NCBI GenBank assembly: GCA_035255485.1
Contig: DATEZO010000180.1
Coordinates: forward strand, 1-56,028
DNA length: 56,028 nucleotides
Reading direction: 5' to 3'
DNA from: DATEZO01 sp035255485
GTDB lineage: Bacteria; Pseudomonadota; Gammaproteobacteria; Burkholderiales; Burkholderiaceae_D
Made by a program: the position numbers and the translations under genes. Positions 17,971-26,749 of this stretch are shown in pieces (the stretch's first letter is position 1; the number at the start of each line of letters is the position of its first letter). The notes below the pieces were generated by a model that worked only from the letters and a program-made list of their open reading frames with translations, had not been told where the DNA came from and ran no database searches.

Positions 17971-19116
17971 CTAAAGGCTTGCTTCATTTCCCCAGAGTTG
18001 CTGCAGGCTGAACCGTAACAGCGTGTGATCATCGGCCACTGTTTCACGAATTGCATGGAGTGGTTTCGCGGTATCGCGTTTGATCGGGAAGGACAGTGGA
18101 GCGCCGCGCGGGCCGATCAACGCATGCACGACGGGGGTGTTGGGATTGAGGCCTTTTCCCGTTACCACGCCCACTTCGCCATTCTGCAGGCGCACGAAGA
18201 CACCGGGCGGGTGCATGCCGAGTTCCTTGATGAAATAGGCGGCGAGCATCGGGTCGCCCGCCTTTCCGCCGGCCATGCACACGTCGCGCAAGGCGACCAC
18301 GGGCAGCAGGGTTTTGCGATACCTTCTGCTGGTGATACAGGCACAATAGCGGTCGGCAAGTGCAAGGATCTTTGCGTTTTGGGACAGGCCCTGCACCCTG
18401 GTTCCGAGCGGATAACCGCTGCCGTCTTCATTCTCATGGTGCTGGAGGACGTACGCTATCCAGTCGGCGTTATCCAGTCCGGCCTGCCGCAATAAATCGG
18501 CGCTCTCTTCCGGATGCTTTCGGATGAGGTCGATTTCTTTTTCAGTCAAGGGCTCCTGCCGGTTTTCCAGCTCATCCTGATAGCGCAGCATGCCGAGATT
18601 CATGGTCAGCGCCGCGGCCATCACCAACGCCGTCTCGGCCGGTGTTTTATGCATGGTGCGCATCACCAGCATCGCTACCGTGGCAGTGTCGACACAGTGC
18701 CGTACTGCATAGTTGACGCCAGCCTGGTTCAGCAAGATGCAGCCGAGCGCGATATCGCGATTCTGAGTGACGGCATGGGAAAGTACCTGGACAACATCCA
18801 GGAATTTGCCTTGCACTTCGGATTCGGCATGCAGGTTGTACAGCAGACGTTCCAGTCGTTTGCTTGCCAGATTGATCAATCGGACAACGGACGGGGGAGA
18901 TGGTCTTTCGACGGCTTTTTCAGCCCGCTGCGAAGCGCCGTCGTCCAATTGGTGCGCGTCGACATACAGGCCGCGCTCGATCAGGCCCGTGACCTGATGG
19001 GCGCTTTCGATCAGATGTCCCTTGCGAAGCAATAATTTCTTGTCGGCGTCGTATACATCCCATCGTAGAGGTTCTCCGATGATGATATTCGACAGTCCGA
19101 TGCGCGCCTGATCCAT
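17971..19116 (-). CDS. HD-GYP domain protein with degenerate HD dyad
   Basis: The start at 19116 is supported by GGGAGG upstream; 381 aa. An N-terminal domain of about 60 aa (PilZ-like or DUF3391-like opening, IIIGEPLRWDVYDADKKLLL) precedes an HD-GYP phosphodiesterase fold. HPEES (201-205), HHENEDGSGYP (226-236) and a later ADRY motif are kept. However, the catalytic HD of the usual LLHDIGK motif reads TMNLGML (M172-N173), and the conserved Lys is also gone. Cyclic-di-GMP hydrolysis is therefore doubtful; a binding or scaffold role is possible. Confidence 0.75.
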   Translation of the reverse strand: MDQARIGLSNIIIGEPLRWDVYDADKKLLLRKGHLIESAHQVTGLIERGLYVDAHQLDDGASQRAEKAVERPSPPSVVRLINLASKRLERLLYNLHAESEVQGKFLDVVQVLSHAVTQNRDIALGCILLNQAGVNYAVRHCVDTATVAMLVMRTMHKTPAETALVMAAALTMNLGMLRYQDELENRQEPLTEKEIDLIRKHPEESADLLRQAGLDNADWIAYVLQHHENEDGSGYPLGTRVQGLSQNAKILALADRYCACITSRRYRKTLLPVVALRDVCMAGGKAGDPMLAAYFIKELGMHPPGVFVRLQNGEVGVVTGKGLNPNTPVVHALIGPRGAPLSFPIKRDTAKPLHAIRETVADDHTLLRFSLQQLWGNEASL

Positions 19117-19199
19117 GCCACCTCCCAGTTGTCTTGTTATCGTTTGTGCGTGCGTTCCTTGTAGCGAGATGTATTTATGATATGCAGTATAGGAAAATT

Positions 19200-20363
19200 T
19201 CAAATGGCTGCCAGCTTTTCCAGCGCCAGGCGCAGCGTTTCATCCTTTTTCGCAAAGCAGAAGCGCACGATGCCGGATTCCACGGCCTGATGGTAAAACG
19301 CGGAGACGGGAATGGCTGCCACGCCGATTTCGCAGGTCAGCCATTTGGCAAAGTCAGCCTCCGGCATGGATGATATCGCCGAATAATCCACGCACTGGAA
19401 ATAGGTGCCATCCGCAGGCAGCAGCCTGAAGCGCGTCTGGCCGAGGCCGGCACGGAACAGATCCCGCTTGCCTTGATAAAACGCCGACAAGTCGAGGTAG
19501 GGTGCGGGGTCTGCCATGTAGGCCGCCAGTCCGTACTGCATTGGCGTATTGACCGTGAATACATTGAACTGATGCACTTTACGGAATTCGGCGGACAGTG
19601 CGGCAGGTGCGGCGACATAGCCTACTTTCCAGCCGGTGACATGATAGGTCTTGCCGAAGCTCGATATGACGAATGCCCGTTCCGCCAATTCCGGATGGCG
19701 GCACAGCGATTCATGGCGCTCGCCGTCATACACCATGTGTTCATACACCTCGTCCGAGATGATCAGGATGCCGGTATTGCGCACGATGTCGGCCAATGCG
19801 CGGATATCCGCTGCGCGCAATATCGAGCCGGTCGGATTATGCGGCGAATTGATGATGATAAGCCGCGTCTTGTCCGTGACCGCGGCTGCCACCTTTTCCC
19901 ATGGCACACTGCAACCATCCGGGTGGATCTCCATCTTGACAAGGACCGGCCTGCCGCCGGCCAGCTCGATTGCGGGAATATAGCTGTCGTAGACCGGTTC
20001 GATCACAATCACTTCGTCGTCGCGATGCACGCTGCACAGGATCGCGGTCAACAGCGCCTGCGTGGCGCCGGCGGTTACGGTGATTTCGGCAGCCGGATCG
20101 TATGCATGGCCGTACAAGGCCTGAATCTTTTGCGCAATCGTCTCGCGCAATATCGGCACACCGGCCATGGGCGGATACTGGTTATGCCCGTCCCGCATGG
20201 CTTGTGTGACGAAGTCGATCAAGGCGGCATCGCAGCCGAAATCCGGAAAACCCTGGCCGAGATTGACCGCCTTCCGTTCCGCCGCAAGTGCGGACATGAT
20301 GCTAAATATGGTGGTGCCGACATTGGGCAGTTTCGATGCAGGGGCGACAGGAGCGAAAGACAT
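19200..20363 (-). CDS. PLP-dependent aminotransferase, YbdL/methionine-aminotransferase type
   Basis: 387 aa, class I/II aminotransferase fold. The NSPHNPTG motif, the PLP-lysine in SSFGKTYHVTGWKVGY and the C-terminal Arg in VRFCFAK (substrate carboxylate) are present. The opening SKLPNVGTTIFSIMSALA matches the YbdL-like methionine or kynurenine-oxoglutarate transaminases rather than aspartate aminotransferase proper. It is cytoplasmic and monocistronic as far as seen. Confidence 0.85.
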   Translation of the reverse strand: MSFAPVAPASKLPNVGTTIFSIMSALAAERKAVNLGQGFPDFGCDAALIDFVTQAMRDGHNQYPPMAGVPILRETIAQKIQALYGHAYDPAAEITVTAGATQALLTAILCSVHRDDEVIVIEPVYDSYIPAIELAGGRPVLVKMEIHPDGCSVPWEKVAAAVTDKTRLIIINSPHNPTGSILRAADIRALADIVRNTGILIISDEVYEHMVYDGERHESLCRHPELAERAFVISSFGKTYHVTGWKVGYVAAPAALSAEFRKVHQFNVFTVNTPMQYGLAAYMADPAPYLDLSAFYQGKRDLFRAGLGQTRFRLLPADGTYFQCVDYSAISSMPEADFAKWLTCEIGVAAIPVSAFYHQAVESGIVRFCFAKKDETLRLALEKLAAI

Positions 20364-20454
20364 GGCGACGAGTGTTCAATGAAGGGTAGGTAAAAAGCGA
20401 AACCTTATTGTAGCCGCTCGCACAGCTCTGAAACATGCATGCACCGAGATTGTC

Positions 20455-20928
20455 TTATTGGCAGCCTCCTTCGCAGGGAGCGGCAGCCAGTTCGGTCTCG
20501 CGTACCCATGTTTCGGGCAACATGATCCTGAACAATCCGGCGCGCGCGGTTTTTCTGGCGAGCTTCAGCAGCGCCTTGTCTTTCGTGATCAGCACGTCCG
20601 CCTTTGCATCGCGCGCCAGTTCCAGGAATTTCTGGTCGTCCCGATCGCTGCATACCGGCAGTCGCGCTTCGTCAGGCGTTAGGGCGCATGCGGGGATGCA
20701 TGCAATCAGGTCATCGAATTCCAGCGCACTTTGCGCTCGTGATGCATCGTCCAGCGGCAGATGCGGATAGTGCAGGACGATACGCCACTCCATGCGGCAG
20801 TCGTCACGCGTGATGGCTTCGATTTCCTTGTGCTGCAGTGCGGTCAGCAACGTCGCCCAGCGCGGGTCGCGAAATACGAATAAATCCAGGCATACATTGG
20901 TGTCGATTACGATGCGCTTCGGTATCAT
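20455..20928 (-). CDS. PIN-domain ribonuclease-like protein (PIN_3 type)
   Basis: 157 aa. PIN fold acidic residues are in IDTNVCLDL, the central CRMEW and the C-terminal SDRDDQKFLELA, then ADVLITKDKALL. The family is often labelled as a toxin of a toxin-antitoxin pair, but no small antitoxin-like gene adjoins it on this strand. It is therefore better described as an orphan PIN nuclease candidate. Confidence 0.8.
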   Translation of the reverse strand: MIPKRIVIDTNVCLDLFVFRDPRWATLLTALQHKEIEAITRDDCRMEWRIVLHYPHLPLDDASRAQSALEFDDLIACIPACALTPDEARLPVCSDRDDQKFLELARDAKADVLITKDKALLKLARKTARAGLFRIMLPETWVRETELAAAPCEGGCQ

Positions 20929-21129
20929 TGCGAACTTTTCGACTGATGGGCGATTGATGGTACGACTGGTTAAAACGGGAAAGATCCGTTGCAGGCAATC
21001 ACACGCAAGTCATGACGATTGACGGTGTGAATCCTCTTCTCCGGACTGCCCGGTTACGGCATTTTTTGAGCGCATGCCTGAATTGTACGGCGTGTTGCGG
21101 CTGCAGGATTTACTTCGGCTTCGCGCAGT

Positions 21130-21155
21130 AAAAAGGCCCGCATTGCGAGCCTTTT
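21130..21155 (-). terminator. Intrinsic terminator of bamD
   Basis: On the minus strand the sequence reads AAAAGGCTCGCA-AT-GCGGGCCTTTTT. This is a GC-rich hairpin closed by A/T pairs and ending in a T run, about 25 bp after the bamD stop. The rest of the 250-bp gap to the PIN gene shows nothing further. Confidence 0.75.
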
Positions 21156-21179
21156 CCGGATTGTGTGCAATGCCGTGCC

Positions 21180-21977
21180 TTACCAGATTTTCCACCATGG
21201 GTTGTCTTTGACGGGGCCGCCCTTCAGGAACACGCTATTCGGGAAATTCTTCCTGAAGACGCGGTCCGCATCGTCGCGCAATTCGGGTAAATTCAGGGCA
21301 TCGTATGCGCGGGTCATGACAAACAGCGCTTCCTCCACCGCCGGCGTTTCCCGGTATTCCTTCACGACAGTCTGGGCCCGGGTCGCGGCGGCAAGATAAG
21401 CACCGCGCCGATAGTAATAATTGGCTACATGCACCTCATGCTGCGCCATCGCATTGATTAGGTACTTCATGCGCGCGATCGCATCCGGGGCATATTTGCT
21501 GTTGGGAAAGCGGTCCACCAACTGCTTGAATGCGTCAAATGCTTCGCGCGCGGCTTTCGGATCCCGTTCGGTCGGATCCTGGTGCGAAATAAAGTCGAAC
21601 ATCCCCAGCTTGTCGTTAAAATTGATCAGGCCGCGCAGATAATAGACATAGTCGACATTTGGGTGGTTCGGATGCAGCTTGATGAAGCGTTCCGCGGCAG
21701 CCAGCGCCTGGGCCTGATCGCTTTGACGGTAATACGCATAGGCGATTTCCATCTGCGCCTGTTGCGCATACGTGCCGAACGGATAGCGCGATTCCAGCTT
21801 CTCAAAGTACTGAATCGCCTTGTCATACCCTCCGTTGGACAATTCATCGCGGGCCTCCGCGTATAATTTGGCGGCTGACCAGTTTTGAGTTTCGTCGCTT
21901 TTTTCGGAAAGCAGCCCGCATCCCGATAATGTGAGCACGACGGCAAAGACTGCGAAGAGGAATGATTTTTTTTGCAT
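21180..21977 (-). CDS. bamD: Outer-membrane assembly lipoprotein BamD
   Basis: The start at 21977 gives a lipoprotein signal with lipobox L17-S18-G19-C20; 265 aa. Five TPR-like repeats follow (AARDELSNGGYDKAIQYFEKLESRYPFG and similar). It is the essential accessory subunit of the BAM complex that folds outer-membrane beta-barrel proteins. It is divergent from rluD across 43 bp, the usual arrangement in beta- and gammaproteobacteria. Confidence 0.93.
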   Translation of the reverse strand: MQKKSFLFAVFAVVLTLSGCGLLSEKSDETQNWSAAKLYAEARDELSNGGYDKAIQYFEKLESRYPFGTYAQQAQMEIAYAYYRQSDQAQALAAAERFIKLHPNHPNVDYVYYLRGLINFNDKLGMFDFISHQDPTERDPKAAREAFDAFKQLVDRFPNSKYAPDAIARMKYLINAMAQHEVHVANYYYRRGAYLAAATRAQTVVKEYRETPAVEEALFVMTRAYDALNLPELRDDADRVFRKNFPNSVFLKGGPVKDNPWWKIW

Positions 21978-22020
21978 GAGTTTTGCAAGAATGCATCTGA
22001 ACAATCGATGATTATAGCCG

Positions 22021-23061
22021 ATGGAACTTGCCGCGATGTCTACTGAAATGCCGATTTCAGCCAAAACTGAATTTGATGCCGAAATCGAGGAGCTTGACGA
22101 AAGTGAAGACATCTTGCCGGAAACGGCGCCGATTACGTTGACGTTGACGCCGAACGACTGCGGTGAACGTCTGGACAAGACGCTGTCGCGGCTGATTCCG
22201 CAATATTCGCGCAGCCGTTTGCAACAGTGGATTGAATCGGGGCATGTCAGGATCGATGGCCGGACGGTGCGCGCCAGGATGACCGTACTCGGCGATGAAA
22301 GGATTGTGGTTCATCCGCAGCCAGCGCCGGAAGACCATGCATTCAAGCCGGAGCCGATGGCGCTGTCCATTCCGTACCAGGATGCAGCGATTCTCGTAAT
22401 CGACAAACCGGCCGGACTGGTGGTGCATCCCGCCGCCGGCAACTGGTCCGGCACCCTGCTCAATGGTTTGCTGCACCATGATCCGGCACTGGCCGGCGTT
22501 CCGCGCGCGGGCATCGTGCATCGGCTCGACAAGGACACCACTGGCCTGATGGTCGTGGCCCGGACGCTGGAGGCGCAGACGGACCTGGTGCGCCAATTGC
22601 AGGCGCGAACGGTCGGGCGCGAATACCTGGCATTGGTATGGGGCACGCCATTAATGAATGGAAAGGTTGATGCGGCGATTGGCCGGCATCCGCGCGACCG
22701 CATCAAGATGACGGTATCGGAAAATAATACTGCGAAGCCTGCAGTCACGCATTTTCAGCGTCTTGCAACCGGAATGCTCGATGGGCGCGCTGTCAGCCTG
22801 CTGCACTGCCGGCTGGAAACCGGCCGCACGCATCAGATCCGCGTGCATATGCAATCAATTGGTTATTCTTTGGTGGGCGATGCATTGTACGGAAAAAGCC
22901 ATCTTGCTTCCGCATTCACGCGCCAGGCCCTGCATGCCTGCCGGCTGGGCCTGGTGCATCCTGTCTCACGCCGGGATTGCCAATGGAACACTCCGTTGCC
23001 GGAGGATTTTGCCGGCCTGATTGCGCGCGCCGGCATTCCGATGCCGCTGCTCGCGAATTGA
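22021..23061 (+). CDS. rluD: 23S rRNA pseudouridine synthase RluD
   Basis: 346 aa. An acidic N-terminal extension, an S4 RNA-binding domain (GERLDKTLSRLIPQYSRSRL) and the RsuA/RluA catalytic motif HRLDKDTTGL with the nucleophilic Asp are present. It modifies 23S rRNA helix 69. No clear Shine-Dalgarno marks the start; the ATG at 22036 is an alternative. It is divergent from bamD and followed by pgeF, a common conserved trio. Confidence 0.92.
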   Translation: MELAAMSTEMPISAKTEFDAEIEELDESEDILPETAPITLTLTPNDCGERLDKTLSRLIPQYSRSRLQQWIESGHVRIDGRTVRARMTVLGDERIVVHPQPAPEDHAFKPEPMALSIPYQDAAILVIDKPAGLVVHPAAGNWSGTLLNGLLHHDPALAGVPRAGIVHRLDKDTTGLMVVARTLEAQTDLVRQLQARTVGREYLALVWGTPLMNGKVDAAIGRHPRDRIKMTVSENNTAKPAVTHFQRLATGMLDGRAVSLLHCRLETGRTHQIRVHMQSIGYSLVGDALYGKSHLASAFTRQALHACRLGLVHPVSRRDCQWNTPLPEDFAGLIARAGIPMPLLAN

Positions 23062-23086
23062 TCCACTCTTGAGTACGCGCGCACGC

Positions 23087-23839
23087 ATGGATGTCATTGT
23101 ACCGAACTGGCCCGGCATGCCGCCGAACGTCGGCGCGTTATCCACTACGCGACGCGGCGGGATCAGTACTGCGCCCTGGGACGATGGCACCGGCGGCGGA
23201 GGATTGAATCTGGGTGCACATGTCGGCGACAGAATCGATCATGTTCTGCATAATCGCGCATTGCTGCGGTCGATGCTTCCCAGCGAGCCCGCCTGGCTGT
23301 CTCAGATCCACGGCACGCATGTGGTGGACGCCGCCGGTGTCGACCTCGCGCCGGAAGCGGATGCAAGCATTGCCGTGAAACGCGGAGCCGTGTGTGCGAT
23401 TCTGACCGCCGACTGCCTGCCGGTGCTGCTATGCGACACCAAAGGAATAGTAGTGGGCGCCGCGCATGCAGGCTGGCGCGGCCTGGCGCATGGGATACTG
23501 GAACAAACGGTTGCCGCCATGCGTCAGGCCGGCGCTGAATCCATTAGCGCATGGCTTGGACCGGCCATCGGCCCGGAAAGATTTGAGGTTGGCGCGGAGG
23601 TAAGGGACACGTTCCTTGGCCATGATCGCGCCGCTTGTGTCGCATTCAGGCCCGTCGCCGGTTTGCCGGATAAATACCTCGCCGATATTTATGCGCTGGC
23701 CCGCGCGCGACTGGCAGCCGTCGGCGTGCGGCAATGCTTCGGCGGAGAATTCTGCACCGTGAGTGACCCTGCCAGTTTTTACTCCTATCGTCGCGATCGG
23801 ATAACTGGCCGCATGGCGTCGCTGATCTGGCTAAAGTAG
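23087..23839 (+). CDS. pgeF: Peptidoglycan editing factor / laccase-domain protein PgeF (YfiH)
   Basis: The start near 23087 (MDVIVPNWPGMP) is preferred over a longer frame that overlaps rluD; about 250 aa. Conserved family motifs are present: STTRRGGIS, LSQIHGTHV, DCLPVLLCD and AAHAGWRGL with the metal/catalytic His and Cys residues. Members act on purine nucleosides and prevent mis-incorporation in peptidoglycan precursors. Its place directly after rluD is typical. Confidence 0.88.
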   Translation: MDVIVPNWPGMPPNVGALSTTRRGGISTAPWDDGTGGGGLNLGAHVGDRIDHVLHNRALLRSMLPSEPAWLSQIHGTHVVDAAGVDLAPEADASIAVKRGAVCAILTADCLPVLLCDTKGIVVGAAHAGWRGLAHGILEQTVAAMRQAGAESISAWLGPAIGPERFEVGAEVRDTFLGHDRAACVAFRPVAGLPDKYLADIYALARARLAAVGVRQCFGGEFCTVSDPASFYSYRRDRITGRMASLIWLK

Positions 23840-23854
23840 AAGAATTTCCAGGCC

Positions 23855-24115
23855 TTATCCTGGGCCATTGCCGGGTTCAGATGCCATGCCGGATTGACCG
23901 GATTGCACTTGTGTTTCGGGATCCATCGCTTCCCGCTGTAATTTTTCCTTTTCTTTCCGGTTGCGCCTGCGCTGCGGAGCACCCATTACATATAAAATAA
24001 TAATTAGTGGTAATGCGCCGTACAGCAGAAACGTCATGATGCCTGCAGTTACCGAATATTCGGTAATGGACATCATCAGTACAACGTAAAGCCAGGCAAT
24101 GACAACGATATGCAT
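23855..24115 (-). CDS. Small two-helix membrane protein, hypothetical
   Basis: About 86 aa from an ATG at 24115 (a TTG at 24139 would add eight residues). Two transmembrane helices (about residues 3-20 and 25-44) are followed by a highly charged tail (QRRRNRKEKEKLQRE) and a Gly/Ser/Gln-rich end. No known domain. It is convergent with pgeF and divergent from phaC. The hydrophobic/charged layout supports a real gene; function unknown. Confidence 0.5.
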   Translation of the reverse strand: MHIVVIAWLYVVLMMSITEYSVTAGIMTFLLYGALPLIIILYVMGAPQRRRNRKEKEKLQREAMDPETQVQSGQSGMASEPGNGPG

Positions 24116-24178
24116 ATATTCTGAAATTCTGAGTCGCAATAAAAAACCCTTTAACGATACGCGAAAAAGAGATCCAGC

Positions 24179-25894
24179 ATGAATACGTTCATTCCTCCCA
24201 GCGCTTATTCAGCGTGGATGCCGCAATTTGCCAATGCCGATACATGGCAATCCTGGCTCCAGCCGCCGCACATGGACCTGAGCGCAGTAAGCCGCCATGC
24301 TGCCGAGCTAGGCGCCGCGATCGCGCCCGAAAAAATGGCGCATCTGCAGCAGGAGTACATGCAGCAGATTTCGGCCTTGTGGCAGGATACCGTGATGAAC
24401 CGGATGCCGGCCATCAGCGACAAGCGCTTTCATTCTCCCATCTGGCAGTCAAATCGGCTGCATGCGTTCAATGCAGCGGCGTATCTGGTCAACGCACGGT
24501 TCCTGATGGCAATGGCCGACGCGGCACAGGTTCCTCCCAAGGCAAAGCAGAAAATCCGCTTTGCAGTGCAGCAAATAGTTGATGCGATGAGCCCGGCGAA
24601 TTTCCTGGCCACCAATCCCGAAGCGCAACAAAAAATTGTCGAAACCAAGGGTGAAAGCCTGGTAAAAGGGATGGCCATGATGCTTGCCGACTTGCGGAAA
24701 GGCCACATTTCGCAAACGGACGAATCGGCGTTTGAGGTAGGCAAAAATGTCGCTACCACCGAGGGTGCGGTGGTATTTGAAAACGCGTTGTTCCAGTTGA
24801 TTCAATACCGGCCACTGACCAAAACCGTGCATGCACGGCCTTTGCTTATTGTTCCTCCGTGCATCAATAAATTCTATATTCTCGATTTGCAGCCCGATAA
24901 TTCGCTGGTGCGGTATGCGGTCGAACAAGGGCATACCGTGTTTCTTGTGTCCTGGTGCAATCCGGACGCGTCCATGGGACACGTCACCTGGGATGATTAC
25001 ATTGAAGACGGCGTAATCAAGGCAATCCATGTGGTACAGGAAATTTTTAGCCAGGATCAGATTAATGTGCTTGGCTTCTGCGTTGGCGGCACAATGGTGG
25101 GCACTGCGCTTGCGGTGCTTGCCGCGCGCGGCGAAAACCCGGCGGCCGGACTCACGCTTTTGACTTCATTTCTCGATTTTACGGATACTGGCGTGATCGA
25201 TGTATTTATCGATGAAATGCTGGTAAAAATGCGCGAGCAGTCGATCGGTCAAGGCGGCCTCATGACGGGGCACGATTTTGCGACGGCCTTTTCCAGCTTG
25301 AGGCCGAATGATCTGGTATGGAATTATGTAGGATCAAATTATCTGAAAGGCGAGAGCCCGCAACCATTCGATTTACTGTACTGGAATGCCGACAGCACGA
25401 ATCTTCCCGGACCAATGTTTTGCTGGTATCTACGGAATACCTATCTGGAAAATAACCTGAAACACCCCGGGAAGGTTACGGTCGCGGGCGAGAAAGTCGA
25501 TTTTGGCAAAATCAAGGCTCCGGCATTCATCTATGCATCGCGAGAAGACCATATCGTTCCATGGATGTCTGCATTCGCCTCGATGTCGCTGCTGAATTCC
25601 GGCAAGCCCAAATCCAATCGTTTCGTGCTCGGTGCTTCCGGGCACATTGCCGGTGTCATCAATCCGCCCGCCAAGAAAAAGCGCAGCTACTGGACCAACG
25701 GCAAGGCCACCGCCGATGCGGTGAAATGGTTCGCTGCAGCCAAGGAACACCCAGGCAGCTGGTGGCCCGAGTGGGCGGCATTTTTAGCCAGCCACGCCGG
25801 CAAGCAAGTTCCGGCGCCGCGCAAATACGGCAATGCCGTTTACCAGGCGATTGAGCCTGCACCGGGGCGCTATGTGAAAGTGAAAGCCGGCTGA
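24179..25894 (+). CDS. phaC: Class I poly(3-hydroxyalkanoate) synthase
   Basis: 571 aa. The lipase-like box GFCVGG carries the nucleophile C301. The catalytic Asp (SREDHIVPW) and His (GASGHIAGV) follow with normal spacing, and the conserved Trp/Tyr residues of class I synthases are present. It polymerises (R)-3-hydroxyacyl-CoA on PHA granules. phaR lies just downstream; phaA and phaB are not in the window. Confidence 0.95.
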   Translation: MNTFIPPSAYSAWMPQFANADTWQSWLQPPHMDLSAVSRHAAELGAAIAPEKMAHLQQEYMQQISALWQDTVMNRMPAISDKRFHSPIWQSNRLHAFNAAAYLVNARFLMAMADAAQVPPKAKQKIRFAVQQIVDAMSPANFLATNPEAQQKIVETKGESLVKGMAMMLADLRKGHISQTDESAFEVGKNVATTEGAVVFENALFQLIQYRPLTKTVHARPLLIVPPCINKFYILDLQPDNSLVRYAVEQGHTVFLVSWCNPDASMGHVTWDDYIEDGVIKAIHVVQEIFSQDQINVLGFCVGGTMVGTALAVLAARGENPAAGLTLLTSFLDFTDTGVIDVFIDEMLVKMREQSIGQGGLMTGHDFATAFSSLRPNDLVWNYVGSNYLKGESPQPFDLLYWNADSTNLPGPMFCWYLRNTYLENNLKHPGKVTVAGEKVDFGKIKAPAFIYASREDHIVPWMSAFASMSLLNSGKPKSNRFVLGASGHIAGVINPPAKKKRSYWTNGKATADAVKWFAAAKEHPGSWWPEWAAFLASHAGKQVPAPRKYGNAVYQAIEPAPGRYVKVKAG

Positions 25895-26000
25895 TGCGAG
25901 TCTCCATGTACCGACAGTTACAACCGCGATTGAGAACTTTTGCATTGCGATAAATTGGCCCAATCAGCCATAAACTGCATAAACCTTTGTTTTTTCGCAC

Positions 26001-26006
26001 TATAAT
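26001..26006 (+). promoter_or_regulatory. Consensus -10 element upstream of phaR
   Basis: A perfect TATAAT lies 80 bp before the phaR start, in the phaC-phaR gap. No good -35 is seen at 16-18 bp. The weak -35 would fit an activator-dependent or PhaR-repressed promoter (inference). Confidence 0.35.
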
Positions 26007-26085
26007 CAAAATTGAAAGCAGAGGGAGATCTGCTTTCGTACAGATAAACAAGGATGCGTTGCGGCGCAATAAGATGGAATTTCAA

Positions 26086-26655
26086 ATGAATAGTACAAAA
26101 AAGATTTCCGAGCGCTTGATCAAAAAGTACCCGAATCGTCGCCTTTACGATACCCAGACCAGTTCCTACATTACGCTTTCCGATGTGAAGCAGTTGGTGC
26201 TCGACAACGAAGAATTCAATGTCGTGGACGCCAAGACGGATGAAGACCTGACGCGCAGCATCCTGCTGCAGATCATCCTCGAAGAAGAATCGAATGGTTC
26301 GCCGATGTTTTCCAGCGGCGCGCTGGCGCAGATCATCCGTTATTACGGGCATGCGATGCAGGGCATGATGGGTTCGTATCTCGAGAAAAACATCCAGGCA
26401 TTCATCGATATACAGAACAAGCTGACCGAGAATTCCAAGGGATTATACGAAGGCAAGCCATTCAGCCCCGAGATGTGGACCCAGTTCATGAATGTGCAGG
26501 GGCCCATGATGCAGGGCATGATGAGTAACTACATCGAACAAAGCAAAGGCCTGTTTTTGCAGATGCAGGAACAGATGCAAAACCAGGCCAAGAACATGTT
26601 CAGCGTCTTCCCGTTTCCCGGCGTCAGTCCAGCGCCGGATACTACCAAAAAGTAG
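26086..26655 (+). CDS. phaR: Polyhydroxyalkanoate synthesis repressor PhaR
   Basis: The start at 26086 gives MNSTKKISERLIKKYPNRRL, the canonical PhaR opening; an ATG at 26074 is possible. The product is 189 aa. A PHB/PHA DNA-binding N-terminal domain (YPNRRLYDTQTSSYITL) and a PhaR accumulation regulator domain are followed by a Met/Gln-rich C-terminal part that binds polymer. It represses phasin and its own expression until granules form. Confidence 0.93.
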   Translation: MNSTKKISERLIKKYPNRRLYDTQTSSYITLSDVKQLVLDNEEFNVVDAKTDEDLTRSILLQIILEEESNGSPMFSSGALAQIIRYYGHAMQGMMGSYLEKNIQAFIDIQNKLTENSKGLYEGKPFSPEMWTQFMNVQGPMMQGMMSNYIEQSKGLFLQMQEQMQNQAKNMFSVFPFPGVSPAPDTTKK

Positions 26656-26708
26656 GAAGGTTCCTGCCGCAACCGGCCGAATCCGGACCGGCAGGCCGGA
26701 TTGCCAAG

Positions 26709-26745
26709 AGGGTACAATAGCGGATTCGCCTTGTACCCTTTTTTT
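26709..26745 (+). terminator. Intrinsic terminator after phaR
   Basis: AGGGTACAA (26709-26717) pairs perfectly with TTGTACCCT (26731-26739), followed by a run of seven T. It ends the phaR transcript and lies directly before the rimO start at 26750, so the rimO promoter must be within or just before the hairpin. Confidence 0.85.
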
Positions 26746-26749
26746 GTTT

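Noticed and set aside
17664..18056. 130-codon minus-strand frame in the gap after the HD-GYP gene
   Set aside because: It overlaps the HD-GYP 3' end, has no Shine-Dalgarno or recognisable composition, and the region is better explained by the repeated 70-bp motif.
20455..20928. Toxin-antitoxin system suggested by the PIN-domain protein
   Set aside because: No antitoxin-like small gene lies next to it on the same strand; treated as an orphan PIN protein.
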